64,000 bases of DNA from CAZVNZ01 sp964628515 (GCA_964628515.1 CAZVNZ010000004.1:1-64000), one strand, 5' to 3'; positions 51,437-59,730 are shown, numbered from the stretch's first letter. Notes: generated by a model from the letters alone, not told the origin. Numbers and translations are program-made.

Positions 51437-52924
51437 ATGGCTGAATATTTTTTAGAAGCAAGAAATGTAGTAAAACAATTTCCGGGCACTCTTGCCTTAG
51501 ATAATGTTTCTTGCTCTTTTAAATCAGGCGCCGTTCATGCAGTTATAGGAAAAAACGGCTCGGGAAAAAGCACGCTTATGAAAATATTTTCCGGAGTTCA
51601 CGATTCCACAAAGGGAGAAATTTATCTTTATAACAAAAAAATAGAGCATAACAACCCTACCCAAGCATTAAAAAACGGCATAGCCACGGTGTATCAGGAA
51701 TTAAGCCTTGTTAAAGATTTAATGGTGGGGGAAAATATTTTTCTTGGCAGATTACCCATGAAAAATAAATACAGCATAGATTGGAGTGCGGTGTATAAAC
51801 TTTCTGCCGAGGTTTTAGAGCAGTTAGGGGTAAACATTAACCCTAAAACATACGTAAAGGATTTACCCGTGGGGCAACAACAGCTTGTGGAAATTGCAAA
51901 GGCAATGTCTTTTAAACCAAAAGTATTAATTTTAGACGAGCCCACCTCCGCCCTTTCGGATACCGAGTGTCAGCATTTATTTGAGGTGGTACGAGGACTA
52001 AAAGACAAAGGAATTATTATACTGTTTATTACCCACAGACTTCAGGAATTATACAGTATTTCCGATTATGTTACAGTTTTAAGAGACGGGCTTTTAATAG
52101 GCACAAAATCCATAAAAGAGTTAGAGCCCAAAGATATTATACAAATGATGTTTGGAGAAGTGGAGCATAAAACAAAGCCGAGTTGCTCCGCATCGCAAGA
52201 AGTTGTACTCGAAGTTAAAAATCTTAAAAACAATAAACTAAAAAACGTTAGTTTTTCTCTTAAAAAAGGGGAAATATTAGGTATAGCCGGTATGATGGGG
52301 GCAGGCAGAACGGAAACCCTGCGTGCTATTTTCGGCTTAGATACGCTCGATTTCGGAGAGATTTCCGTAAACGGAGAAATTGTTAAAAAACCAAACCCGT
52401 ATATTATGAAAAAATTAGGTGTGGGATACACATCAGAAAACAGAAAAGAGGAGGGCTTGTGCCTTAATTTAAGCATAGGAGACAACTTATGTATGGCAAG
52501 CCTTTATGATATAAGCCCAAAGGGCAGAATAGACAGAAAGATGGAGAAGGAATACATAGAAAAGCAGATTTTAGAGTTGCAAATAAAAGTACCGGACGAA
52601 AAAGCCCCTGCCCTTTCCATGAGCGGAGGCAATCAACAAAAAATCGTGGTAGGCAACTGGCTTAATACCAAACCCCAAATATTGTTTATGGACGAGCCTT
52701 CAAGAGGAATAGACGTAAATGCAAAGCAACAAATATTCAATATTATGTGGGAAGAAGCCAAAAAAGGCGTTTCTATAATTATGGTATCAAGCGAGCTGGA
52801 GGAACTGCTGGAAGTTTGCGACAGAATTTTAATTATGCGTGGGGGAGAAATAAAAGCAGAATTGCCTGCAAAAGATATGACGGTAGAAATGATTTATTCA
52901 CAAAGTATGGAGGAGGATAACTAA
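51437..52924 (+). CDS. Sugar ABC transporter ATP-binding protein (RbsA/MglA-like)
   Basis: 495 residues, two fused ABC domains. The first has GKNGSGKSTLMKIF (near residue 40) with Walker B VLILDEPTSALSD. The second has GMMGAGRTETLRAI with MSGGNQQKIVVGNWL and LFMDEPSRGIDV. The degenerate second P-loop is the rule in this carbohydrate-uptake CUT2 class. TTGAGGAGGAT ribosome site. The stop is one nt from the permease start. Confidence 0.94.
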   Translation: MAEYFLEARNVVKQFPGTLALDNVSCSFKSGAVHAVIGKNGSGKSTLMKIFSGVHDSTKGEIYLYNKKIEHNNPTQALKNGIATVYQELSLVKDLMVGENIFLGRLPMKNKYSIDWSAVYKLSAEVLEQLGVNINPKTYVKDLPVGQQQLVEIAKAMSFKPKVLILDEPTSALSDTECQHLFEVVRGLKDKGIIILFITHRLQELYSISDYVTVLRDGLLIGTKSIKELEPKDIIQMMFGEVEHKTKPSCSASQEVVLEVKNLKNNKLKNVSFSLKKGEILGIAGMMGAGRTETLRAIFGLDTLDFGEISVNGEIVKKPNPYIMKKLGVGYTSENRKEEGLCLNLSIGDNLCMASLYDISPKGRIDRKMEKEYIEKQILELQIKVPDEKAPALSMSGGNQQKIVVGNWLNTKPQILFMDEPSRGIDVNAKQQIFNIMWEEAKKGVSIIMVSSELEELLEVCDRILIMRGGEIKAELPAKDMTVEMIYSQSMEEDN

Positions 52925-52925
52925 T

Positions 52926-53918
52926 ATGGGAACGGAGTTGCAATTTAGAAAAAAGAGGTTTATAGCCACAGATTGGCTAATGGAATTTATATTATTAGGT
53001 CTTATTATAACCTTTGCCCTACTTGCTCCCAGCTTTTTTACGGGAAGTAACATGTGGAACATCCTGCGCAATATATCCTTTAAAGGCGTTATTGCAATGG
53101 GTATGACTATGATAATTATAGCAGGAGAGATAGATTTATCCGTAGGCTCGACGGTAGGTTTTGCCGGTGTTGTAACCGCATCAATAACGGTGGGGCTAAT
53201 GGGCTTAGGGTTAAACCCTGCCTTAGCTGTGGCGGTAGCAATAGCAATAGCCCTTGGTTGTGGCTATGCAATAGGAATAGGAGTTGCAACGGTAATTACA
53301 AAATTTAGCGTGCCTTCCTTTATTGCTACACTTGCATCTATGTCTGTACTGCGTGGAGCGGCGCTGTTAATATCAGGCGGTTTTCCTATTACAGGCTATC
53401 CCGAGTGGTTTGCATCTTTAGGTAGTGGCTACATAGGGCCTATACCCTCCCCCGCCATTTTCTTTATAGCGGTAATGATTATTATGTTTTACGTAATGAG
53501 CAAAACGCCGTTCGGTAGATCTGTATATGCCGTTGGCTCTAATAAAGAATCTGCATTACTAAGCGGTATTAACGTAAACAGAGTAAAGCGAATTGTATTT
53601 GGCATAACAACAATGTTTGCCGCCGGTGCAGGCGTTATGATTTCCTCTCAGCTAAACAGCGGAACACCAATGGCAGGGCTAAACTGGGAGATGGATGTTA
53701 TATCTTCGGTAATCATTGGCGGAGCCTCCTTAGCCGGCGGTGCAGGCACAATAAGAGGTACGCTGGTTGGTTGTATATTCTTAGGAGTGTTGCTAAACGG
53801 TATGACACTCATGAATGTAAACGATTATTGGCAGTATATTGTAAGAGGTATGCTAATACTTGGTGCGGTGCTTATGAACACTCAAGTGAAGGGCAGACGC
53901 AAAAAAGTAACGGCATAA
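52926..53918 (+). CDS. Sugar ABC transporter permease (RbsC-like)
   Basis: 330 residues, about eight to ten helices. The BPD_transp_2 features are GMTMIIIAGEIDLSVGS, TKFSVPSFIATLASMSVLRG and the coupling helix YAVGSNKESALLSGINVNRVKRIVFGI. CUT2 permeases work as homodimers, so one gene suffices for the importer. Confidence 0.93.
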   Translation: MGTELQFRKKRFIATDWLMEFILLGLIITFALLAPSFFTGSNMWNILRNISFKGVIAMGMTMIIIAGEIDLSVGSTVGFAGVVTASITVGLMGLGLNPALAVAVAIAIALGCGYAIGIGVATVITKFSVPSFIATLASMSVLRGAALLISGGFPITGYPEWFASLGSGYIGPIPSPAIFFIAVMIIMFYVMSKTPFGRSVYAVGSNKESALLSGINVNRVKRIVFGITTMFAAGAGVMISSQLNSGTPMAGLNWEMDVISSVIIGGASLAGGAGTIRGTLVGCIFLGVLLNGMTLMNVNDYWQYIVRGMLILGAVLMNTQVKGRRKKVTA

Positions 53919-53939
53919 GTTTAAAAAGAAGGAATAACT

Positions 53940-55460
53940 ATGGATTTATTAATGGGCGTAGATATTGGCTCTACAAATACAAAAGCGGTTGTGTTTGACA
54001 CTAATGGCAGACAGGTATCCGAAGGAAACGCACTAACAAAGCTATCCTACGACACTAAAAATCCCCTTTGGACATATTGGGATCCTGACGATATTTGGAG
54101 CGGTGCTAAAAATGCAATTCGTGAAGCGGTAAGCAAGCTTTCCTCGGCTGATAAAGTTATTGCCCTTGGGTGCAGTTGTTTTTCCTCCGATTTTATACCC
54201 TTAGACAAAAACAACCAACCTCTTTACTACTTTAAAAGTTGGCATTGCTCACGCACCATCCCCCAAATGAATCAATGGATAAAAGATTATTCGGAAAATG
54301 AGCTTTTTTTAAACAACGGCAGAGCAACAGAAAAATTGGTAAGCATCTATACTATGCGGTGGCTTAAGGAAAATATGCCAAAAGTTGCAAAAGTCACCAA
54401 AAAAATACTACTAATTTCCGATTACGTAAACTTTAGGCTTACGGGAGAAATGGTTACAGACTACACCCAAGCGGCAACCACAGGCGCTTTTTCTCCCATA
54501 AATCTTAGTTGGAATGAAAAATATTTGGCGTGGGCAGGCTTTACAAAAGAGCAAATGCCAAAGGCGGTAAAATCCGGCACTCTCATTTGCAAACTAACAA
54601 AGCAGGCGGCGGAAGAAACGGGTCTTAGCGAGGATACCCTGGTGGTTGCGGGCGGTCACGATAACGAATGCGGAGCTTTTGGGCTTGGCATGCAGGACGA
54701 AAAACACGCATATAACGTTTGCGGAACATGGGAGATGGTTATTTGCGCTCATAACAAGCCGGATTTTACTCCAAAAAAAGCCGAGCTGGGCATAACCGTT
54801 GCAAAATATTTCGTAGAAAATACATATGCAAATATTATATTTGGGATTTCCGCAAGCTTTCTCGAATGGGCAAAGGATAATTTTTACGGCGAAGAACAGC
54901 AAAAAGCAAAGCAAGAAAACAAAAATGTATGGCAGGAGATTTTAGAGGGCACTAAAAATGTACCTCCTTTATCTAACGGCATTTTTGCACTACCCTTTGC
55001 AACAGGGGGTGCATACGGCAAAAAAACCAACTGCGCCGCAGGTACAATTCTTGGAATAGACCACTATTTAAGCAAGGGCGATGTAATGCACGCCATTTTT
55101 GAAGGGCTGGCTTTCCAAACACGCAAGTTTACCCAATATGCGCAAGAAGTGGGCAACAATGTATTTGAAAGTATAATAGCTGTGGGAGGGCCAACCAAAA
55201 ACCGCCAACTTATGCAAATAAAATCGGATGTATGCGGAAAAGAAATTTTAGTGCCAAACTTAAGCGAAGGCACCGCTTTAGGAGCGGCAATGCTTGCAGG
55301 TATGGGGGCAGGCATATACAAAAACAGTAAAGATGCCATAAAACAAAGCACATCCAACAGAGAATTTAGTGTATTTGAGCCTAATTTGGCAAATGGAGAG
55401 CTATATAATGAAGGCTACAACAAATACTTGCAATTATGCAATTTGCTTAAAGATATATAA
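53940..55460 (+). CDS. FGGY-family carbohydrate kinase
   Basis: 506 residues. N-terminal MGVDIGSTNTKAVVFDTNG (ATP phosphate loop) and YWDPDDIW; mid AGGHDNECGAFGLG with the catalytic Asp; C-terminal AVGGPTKNRQLMQIKSDVCGKEI and EGTALGAAMLAG (adenosine loop). These are FGGY features (xylulokinase, gluconokinase, ribulokinase, AI-2 kinase and others). It is expected to phosphorylate the sugar brought in by the importer, and it is the last gene of the operon. Confidence 0.9.
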   Translation: MDLLMGVDIGSTNTKAVVFDTNGRQVSEGNALTKLSYDTKNPLWTYWDPDDIWSGAKNAIREAVSKLSSADKVIALGCSCFSSDFIPLDKNNQPLYYFKSWHCSRTIPQMNQWIKDYSENELFLNNGRATEKLVSIYTMRWLKENMPKVAKVTKKILLISDYVNFRLTGEMVTDYTQAATTGAFSPINLSWNEKYLAWAGFTKEQMPKAVKSGTLICKLTKQAAEETGLSEDTLVVAGGHDNECGAFGLGMQDEKHAYNVCGTWEMVICAHNKPDFTPKKAELGITVAKYFVENTYANIIFGISASFLEWAKDNFYGEEQQKAKQENKNVWQEILEGTKNVPPLSNGIFALPFATGGAYGKKTNCAAGTILGIDHYLSKGDVMHAIFEGLAFQTRKFTQYAQEVGNNVFESIIAVGGPTKNRQLMQIKSDVCGKEILVPNLSEGTALGAAMLAGMGAGIYKNSKDAIKQSTSNREFSVFEPNLANGELYNEGYNKYLQLCNLLKDI

Positions 55461-55518
55461 TCATAAAAAATTCGTATTTTTAAAACAACTTTGTTTTTAA
55501 AAATAAATGCTTTTCGTT

Positions 55519-55560
55519 AAAAGCCCTTTCCTTGCTTTAAGCATAGAAAGGGCTTTTTTT
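55519..55560. terminator. Bidirectional terminator after the FGGY kinase
   Basis: 12-bp stem AAAAGCCCTTTC / GAAAGGGCTTTT with a 15-nt loop and T7 on the plus side and A-rich on the other. It also lies just past the end of the minus-strand serC operon. Confidence 0.88.
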
Positions 55561-55586
55561 ACAATAATTTTATATTTACTTTTCCC

Positions 55587-55781
55587 CTACCCCTTCCTAA
55601 CACTCTTAGAAAGCCTCAAAAGCAAAACAAGTTGGAGGGCGCAAGCGCCAAGGGCGGTTAGTCTGCACACCCATTGCAACGTCATATCCCAATTTTGCTT
55701 GACTCCCACAAATGTTAGGGTAACAAATACTACAAATATTATACATACAATTATAATAGGAAGCAGTTGTTTTTTAGGCAT
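55587..55781 (-). CDS. Small two-helix membrane protein coupled to serA
   Basis: 64 residues; its ATG shares the A of the serA stop (TAATG), which strongly suggests translational coupling. Two hydrophobic segments (LLPIIIVCIIFVVFVTLTFV and CRLTALGACALQLVLLLRL) are separated by a short polar loop, and the tail is basic. I do not recognise the family. Its placement in the serine operon may be incidental. Confidence 0.65.
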   Translation of the reverse strand: MPKKQLLPIIIVCIIFVVFVTLTFVGVKQNWDMTLQWVCRLTALGACALQLVLLLRLSKSVRKG

Positions 55782-56944
55782 TATTTAATTACTCTCGTTT
55801 TAATTACATCTGTAATTTTATTTATTGCGTCCACAACCCCGTCCGTTATTGTTTGGTCTATACTAAGCACGGTGTAGGCAACGTCCCCTTTGGATTTATT
55901 TACCATATCCGCAATATTCATATTTTGTCCGGCAAGCACATTGGTTATTTGGCTAACCATATTAGGCATATTTTTGTGGATGATGGTAAGCTTATTTATG
56001 GAAGTAGGTGAAACTATGCACTCGGGCATATTTACCGAGTTTATAATGCTACCCGTTTCGTAGAAGTCTCTTAGTTGCTGAGCCGCCATAATCGCACAAT
56101 TCTCCTCGCTTTCGGGAGTGGATGCCCCAAGGTGAGGAATAGCTAAGATTTTATCTTTGCACAACATATCATCATCAGGAAAATCCGTAACGTATTTAGC
56201 AACTGTGCCGTCCTCCAAGGCTTCTGTAAGTGCGCTTGTTTGTACAAGTCCGCCTCTTGCAAAGTTAAGCACTATAACCCCTTTTTTCATCTTTGCAAAT
56301 TCGGGAGCACTTAAAAAACCTTTGGTTTTATCGTTTTGAGGAATGTGCAGAGAAATATAATCGGCTTTTGCCAACAATTCCTCTAAATTAGTTGCTCTTT
56401 GAGCATACATGGAAATTCCCCATGCTTTGTCTACGGATAGGAATGGGTCGTAACCTATAACGTTCATCCCTATTGCGGCGGCGCTGTTGGCAACCATAAC
56501 GCCAATAGCTCCAAGCCCAATAACACCAATGGTTTTGCCTTTAACTTCTCCGCCGGTAAATTGGCTCTTGCCCTTTTCCACAAGTTTGGGCACACCCTCT
56601 TGCCCCTTTAGCGTTTTTGCCCACTCGTACCCTTCCGTCATATTACGAGTTGCGCATATCATAGCGCCAATAACAAGCTCTTTAACGCCGTTTGCGTTGG
56701 CGCCGGGGGTGTTGAAAACCACAATGCCTTTTTGTGTACATTTTTCTATGGGGATGTTATTTGTGCCTGCACCTGCTCTTGCAATGGCAAGTAAGCTGTT
56801 TGGCAGTTCTACCTCGTGGCAATCCGCACTTCTTACAATAAAGCCTTCGCAATCTGTGCAATCCGAAGAAATATTATAGTTTTCTTTAGGGAGATAATCG
56901 TATACCACCGAGGAAATATTGTTTAGCTTTTTAATGTTTATCAT
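55781..56944 (-). CDS. serA: D-3-phosphoglycerate dehydrogenase
   Basis: 387 residues. The NAD-binding motif GKTIGVIGLGAIGVMVANSAA, the catalytic Arg/Glu/His stretch (LNFARGGLVQTSALTEAL; IPHLGASTPESEENCA) and a C-terminal ACT domain (LTIIHKNMPNMVSQITNVL...) are present. It lacks the intervening substrate-binding domain of long SerA forms. It catalyses the first step of serine synthesis from 3-phosphoglycerate, and the ACT domain allows serine feedback. Two-nt gap from serC. Confidence 0.94.
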   Translation of the reverse strand: MINIKKLNNISSVVYDYLPKENYNISSDCTDCEGFIVRSADCHEVELPNSLLAIARAGAGTNNIPIEKCTQKGIVVFNTPGANANGVKELVIGAMICATRNMTEGYEWAKTLKGQEGVPKLVEKGKSQFTGGEVKGKTIGVIGLGAIGVMVANSAAAIGMNVIGYDPFLSVDKAWGISMYAQRATNLEELLAKADYISLHIPQNDKTKGFLSAPEFAKMKKGVIVLNFARGGLVQTSALTEALEDGTVAKYVTDFPDDDMLCKDKILAIPHLGASTPESEENCAIMAAQQLRDFYETGSIINSVNMPECIVSPTSINKLTIIHKNMPNMVSQITNVLAGQNMNIADMVNKSKGDVAYTVLSIDQTITDGVVDAINKITDVIKTRVIK

Positions 56945-56946
56945 AA

Positions 56947-58029
56947 TTATTTACTCTCCATTTCAAAAGCCTTCATATAGTTGATAAGTGCTTTTACGCC
57001 TTCTATGGGCATTGCGTTGTAAATGCTTGCACGCATACCGCCCACACTTCTGTGCCCTTTAATGTTTACCAAACCGGCTTTTTTTGCACCGCTGATAAAC
57101 GCCGCATCTTTATCATCATCACCCGTAATAAAGGGAACGTTCATCATAGAGCGATACTCTTTTGCCACGGTAGCTTTAAATAATGTGGAGTTATCTATAA
57201 AATCGTACAGCAAGCCTGCTTTTTCTTCGTTTATTTTTTGGATTGCCTCTACACCGCCTAATTTTCGTAGCCATTTAAACACAAGCCCTGCCATATAAAT
57301 TGCGTATGTGGGCGGTGTGTTGTACATAGAATCGTTATCTAAATAGGTTTGATAGTTAAGCATGGAAGGCACACTCACGGGTGCTTTTCCGATTAAATCT
57401 TTACGCACAATAACAATAGTTACGCCTGCGGGGCCTATATTTTTTTGAGCACCTGCGTATATTATGCTAAATTTATTTACATCAATAACTTCGGAAAGAA
57501 TATAAGAGGACATATCGGAAACTAAAGGCAGTCCGTTTACTTCGGGAAGATTGGTGTACTTTGTACCGTAAATTGTGTTGTTAGAGGTAATATGCACGTA
57601 ATCTGCATCACTTGTAAACATATCCTTATTTAAATTAGGTATGTAGGAGAAGGTTTTATCCTCGCTTGATGCAACCACATTTGCCTCGCCGAATTTTTTA
57701 GCCTCGGAAATAGCCTTTTTAGACCACATTCCCGTATTAACAAAATACGCTTTTTTGTTGGTTATCATAAGGTTAAGAGGAACCATAGCAAACTGCATGG
57801 AAGCGCCTCCTTGTATAAACAACACCGCATAGTCGTCGGAAATATTCATTAAAGCACGTAAATCAGCCTGTGCCTCACCTATTATTGCCTCGTAATCTTT
57901 GGAGCGGTGGCTCATTTCCATAACATTCATACCGCTGTTTTTATAAGCAATAAAATCTGCCTGCGCCTCTTTTAAAACTTCCACAGGCAAACAAGCAGGG
58001 CCTGCCGAGAAATTATATACTCTGTCCAT
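56947..58029 (-). CDS. serC: Phosphoserine aminotransferase
   Basis: 360 residues, PLP-dependent class V. NFSAGPACLPVEVLKEAQ opens it, IYAGAQKNIGPAGV contains the PLP lysine and GHRSVGGMRASIYNAMP is the C-terminal signature. It converts 3-phosphohydroxypyruvate to phosphoserine. Operon order is serC-serA-small membrane gene. No serB is in the window. ATGGAGGAAAAAC precedes its ATG; the promoter is inside the hairpin repeat upstream. Confidence 0.95.
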   Translation of the reverse strand: MDRVYNFSAGPACLPVEVLKEAQADFIAYKNSGMNVMEMSHRSKDYEAIIGEAQADLRALMNISDDYAVLFIQGGASMQFAMVPLNLMITNKKAYFVNTGMWSKKAISEAKKFGEANVVASSEDKTFSYIPNLNKDMFTSDADYVHITSNNTIYGTKYTNLPEVNGLPLVSDMSSYILSEVIDVNKFSIIYAGAQKNIGPAGVTIVIVRKDLIGKAPVSVPSMLNYQTYLDNDSMYNTPPTYAIYMAGLVFKWLRKLGGVEAIQKINEEKAGLLYDFIDNSTLFKATVAKEYRSMMNVPFITGDDDKDAAFISGAKKAGLVNIKGHRSVGGMRASIYNAMPIEGVKALINYMKAFEMESK

Positions 58030-58068
58030 TATGTTTTTCCTCCATTGTTATTTTTTTAACATATGGTT

Positions 58069-58097
58069 ATTATAGCATTTTGTCAAAACTTGTGCAA
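58069..58097 (-). promoter_or_regulatory. Promoter of the serC operon
   Basis: On the minus strand TTGCAC (58097-58092), 17 nt, TATAAT (58074-58069). The -35 lies in the centre of the 41-nt hairpin element. Confidence 0.6.
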
Positions 58098-58116
58098 CAA
58101 GTTTTGGTATAAAATG
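58076..58116 (+). repeat. 41-nt hairpin element, copy 2
   Basis: CATTTTGTCA, then the palindrome AAACTTG-TGCAA-CAAGTTT, then TGGTATAAAATG. The outer arms match the element at 2140-2180 (opposite strand); the inner stem differs but is still complementary. Confidence 0.6.
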
Positions 58117-58296
58117 CGTATATAGCTTACCTTAATGTTTGACGCGGGAGCGTCAGGCATATAAATTGGGAAGCTATGTAGATTTTGCCGTGGTATAAAA
58201 TGCGTATATAGCTTACCTTAATGTTTGACGCGGGAGCGTCAGGCATATAAATTGGGAAGCTATGTAGATTTTGCCGTGGTATAAAATGCGTATATA
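58105..58296 (+). repeat. 86-bp tandem repeat, two full copies and a partial third
   Basis: Units 58105-58190 and 58191-58276 appear identical, followed by 20 nt of a third. Each holds a GACGC-GGGA-GCGTC hairpin and ends with GATTTTGCCG next to TGGTATAAAATG, the outer arms of the 41-nt element. No coding frame is supported. Confidence 0.9.
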
Positions 58297-58385
58297 TGTG
58301 GTAATTAGTTGGAAAATCGGCATATAAAATCGTACCCAAATTCTTCAAAAAAATCTTTATGTGCAAAAAATTTGTTAAATTACTC

Positions 58386-58501
58386 TTGAAAATTATAGCA
58401 AAAGTGCTATAATAGAAAGCGTAGGACACCGCTGAAGCGGTTAGTCCAAGAATTGGATATAAATAACCGCAAACTATCGGACGTTCGGCGGTTATTTTTT
58501 T
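58386..58501 (+). ncRNA. Antitoxin-like antisense RNA, unit 1, with promoter and terminator
   Basis: TTGAAA (58386-58391), 16 nt, TATAAT (58408-58413), predicted start about 58420. The ~80-nt RNA opens with the hairpin GGAC-CCGCT / AGCGG-GTCC and ends at stem AATAACCGC / GCGGTTATT with T7 (58462-58501). It overlaps the peptide ORF's last ten nt and its whole predicted 3' UTR. Confidence 0.72.
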
Positions 58502-58566
58502 GTGTCTTTTTTGAATATATTATAAACTACTAACAATAGTACAGTTAATATTACAAGATATTCCAT
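58492..58566 (-). CDS. 24-residue hydrophobic peptide (type I toxin candidate), unit 1
   Basis: ATG at 58566 with AAAGGGGGTG as ribosome site about 8 nt upstream. The product starts MEYLVILTVLLL, forms a single ~17-residue membrane span and ends in a basic KKDTKK tail. It differs from units 2 and 3 by one Leu for Ile, with a nearby synonymous change. Minus-strand promoter: TTGTTA (58660-58655), 18 nt, TATAAT (58636-58631). The leader's CACACCC can pair with the GGGGGTG ribosome site. Confidence 0.7.
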   Translation of the reverse strand: MEYLVILTVLLLVVYNIFKKDTKK

Positions 58567-58780
58567 TACACATCACCCCCTTTACACAGGGTGTGACTAA
58601 CCACCTCGCTTATTGACCTACGCTTATTTCATTATATAGCATAAAACACCACTATAACAAAAAAAATCGGCTTCAATAAATTTATTCGGAATATATGAAA
58701 CACAATCGCCTGTGTTGTAAAATAAGTTTTACTATTGCACGTAAAACTTGTATGTGCGCAAAAAATTTACTAAATTACCC

Positions 58781-58897
58781 TTGAAAATTGCAGCAAAAGT
58801 GCTATAATAGAAAGCGTAGGACACCGCTGAAGCGGTTAGTCCAAAAAATAGGATATAAATAACCGCAAACTTTCAGACGTTCGGCGGTTATTTTTTT
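58781..58897 (+). ncRNA. Antitoxin-like antisense RNA, unit 2, with promoter and terminator
   Basis: TTGAAA (58781-58786), 16 nt, TATAAT (58803-58808), predicted start about 58815; terminator 58858-58897. It has the same 5' hairpin and the same overlap with the facing peptide ORF as unit 1. Confidence 0.72.
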
Positions 58898-58962
58898 GTG
58901 TCTTTTTTGAATATATTATAAACTACTATTAGTAGTACAGTTAATATTACAAGATATTCCAT
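58888..58962 (-). CDS. 24-residue hydrophobic peptide (type I toxin candidate), unit 2
   Basis: ATG at 58962, start MEYLVILTVLLI, one membrane span and a KKDTKK tail, with the same ribosome site and sequestering leader as unit 1. Minus-strand promoter: TTGTTA (59056-59051), 18 nt, TATAAT (59032-59027). Confidence 0.7.
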   Translation of the reverse strand: MEYLVILTVLLIVVYNIFKKDTKK

Positions 58963-59178
58963 TACACATCACCCCCTTTACACAGGGTGTGACTAACCGC
59001 CTCGCTTATTGTCCTACGCTTATTTTATTATATAGCACAAAATACTGCTATAACAAGAAAAAAATCAACGTCAATAAATATATTTGAGATATATGAAACA
59101 CAATCGCCTATGCTGTAAAATAAGTTTTGCTATTGCACGTAAAACTTGTATGTGCGCAAAAAATTTACTAAATTACCC

Positions 59179-59295
59179 TTGAAAATTGCAGCAAAAGTGC
59201 TATAATAGAAAGCGTAGGACACCGCTGAAGCGGTTAGTCCAAAAAATAGGATATAAATAACCGCAAACTTTCAGACGTTCGGCGGTTATTTTTTT
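59179..59295 (+). ncRNA. Antitoxin-like antisense RNA, unit 3, with promoter and terminator
   Basis: TTGAAA (59179-59184), 16 nt, TATAAT (59201-59206), predicted start about 59213; terminator 59256-59295. Almost identical to unit 2. Confidence 0.72.
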
Positions 59296-59360
59296 GTGTC
59301 TTTTTTGAATATATTATAAACTACTATTAGTAGTACAGTTAATATTACAAGATATTCCAT
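59286..59360 (-). CDS. 24-residue hydrophobic peptide (type I toxin candidate), unit 3
   Basis: ATG at 59360; the peptide is identical to unit 2. Minus-strand promoter: TTGTTA (59454-59449), 18 nt, TATAAT (59430-59425). Confidence 0.7.
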   Translation of the reverse strand: MEYLVILTVLLIVVYNIFKKDTKK

Positions 59361-59730
59361 TACACATCACCCCCTTTACACAGGGTGTGACTAACCGCCT
59401 CGCTTATTGTCCTACGCTTATTTTATTATATAGCACAAAATACTGCTATAACAAGAAAAAAATCAACGTCAATAAATATATTTGAGATATATGAAACACA
59501 ATCGCCTATGCTGTAAAATAAGTTTTATTATTGCACGTAATAATTAAAAAACAAGAAAAAACGCATATATACCCCTCAACAAAAAAATAAAAAATCCATA
59601 AACATCCTTTCACTTTATTTTCAAACAAAAATGTATTATAATAATAAATATAAAAAAGTAACCGATATAATGTAACTAAACATACATTATTATATATACA
59701 GCAAAATCAATACAACAAATAAAGGTGATT

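Larger units (their letters stand above)
58358..59540. repeat. Three ~395-bp tandem units, each a type I TA-like locus
   Basis: The units begin at about 58358, 58751 and 59149 (spacing of the TTGAAA boxes: 395 and 398 bp). Units 2 and 3 are nearly identical, while unit 1 differs at scattered sites. Each holds two facing promoters, one small minus-strand ORF and a hairpin terminator where the two transcripts converge. Details are given under the individual features. Confidence 0.9.

Noticed and set aside
58127..58429. A 100-codon minus-strand frame across the 86-bp repeats and the first TA promoter
   Set aside because: It is repetitive because the DNA is repetitive, has no ribosome site and crosses the plus-strand promoter. 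The structure is better explained by the repeats.
58358..59540. Insertion sequence or transposon remnant
   Set aside because: There is no transposase fragment. The units are head-to-tail tandem, and their content is fully explained by two promoters, a small ORF and a terminator. Mobility through the inverted leaders remains possible and is listed as a finding.
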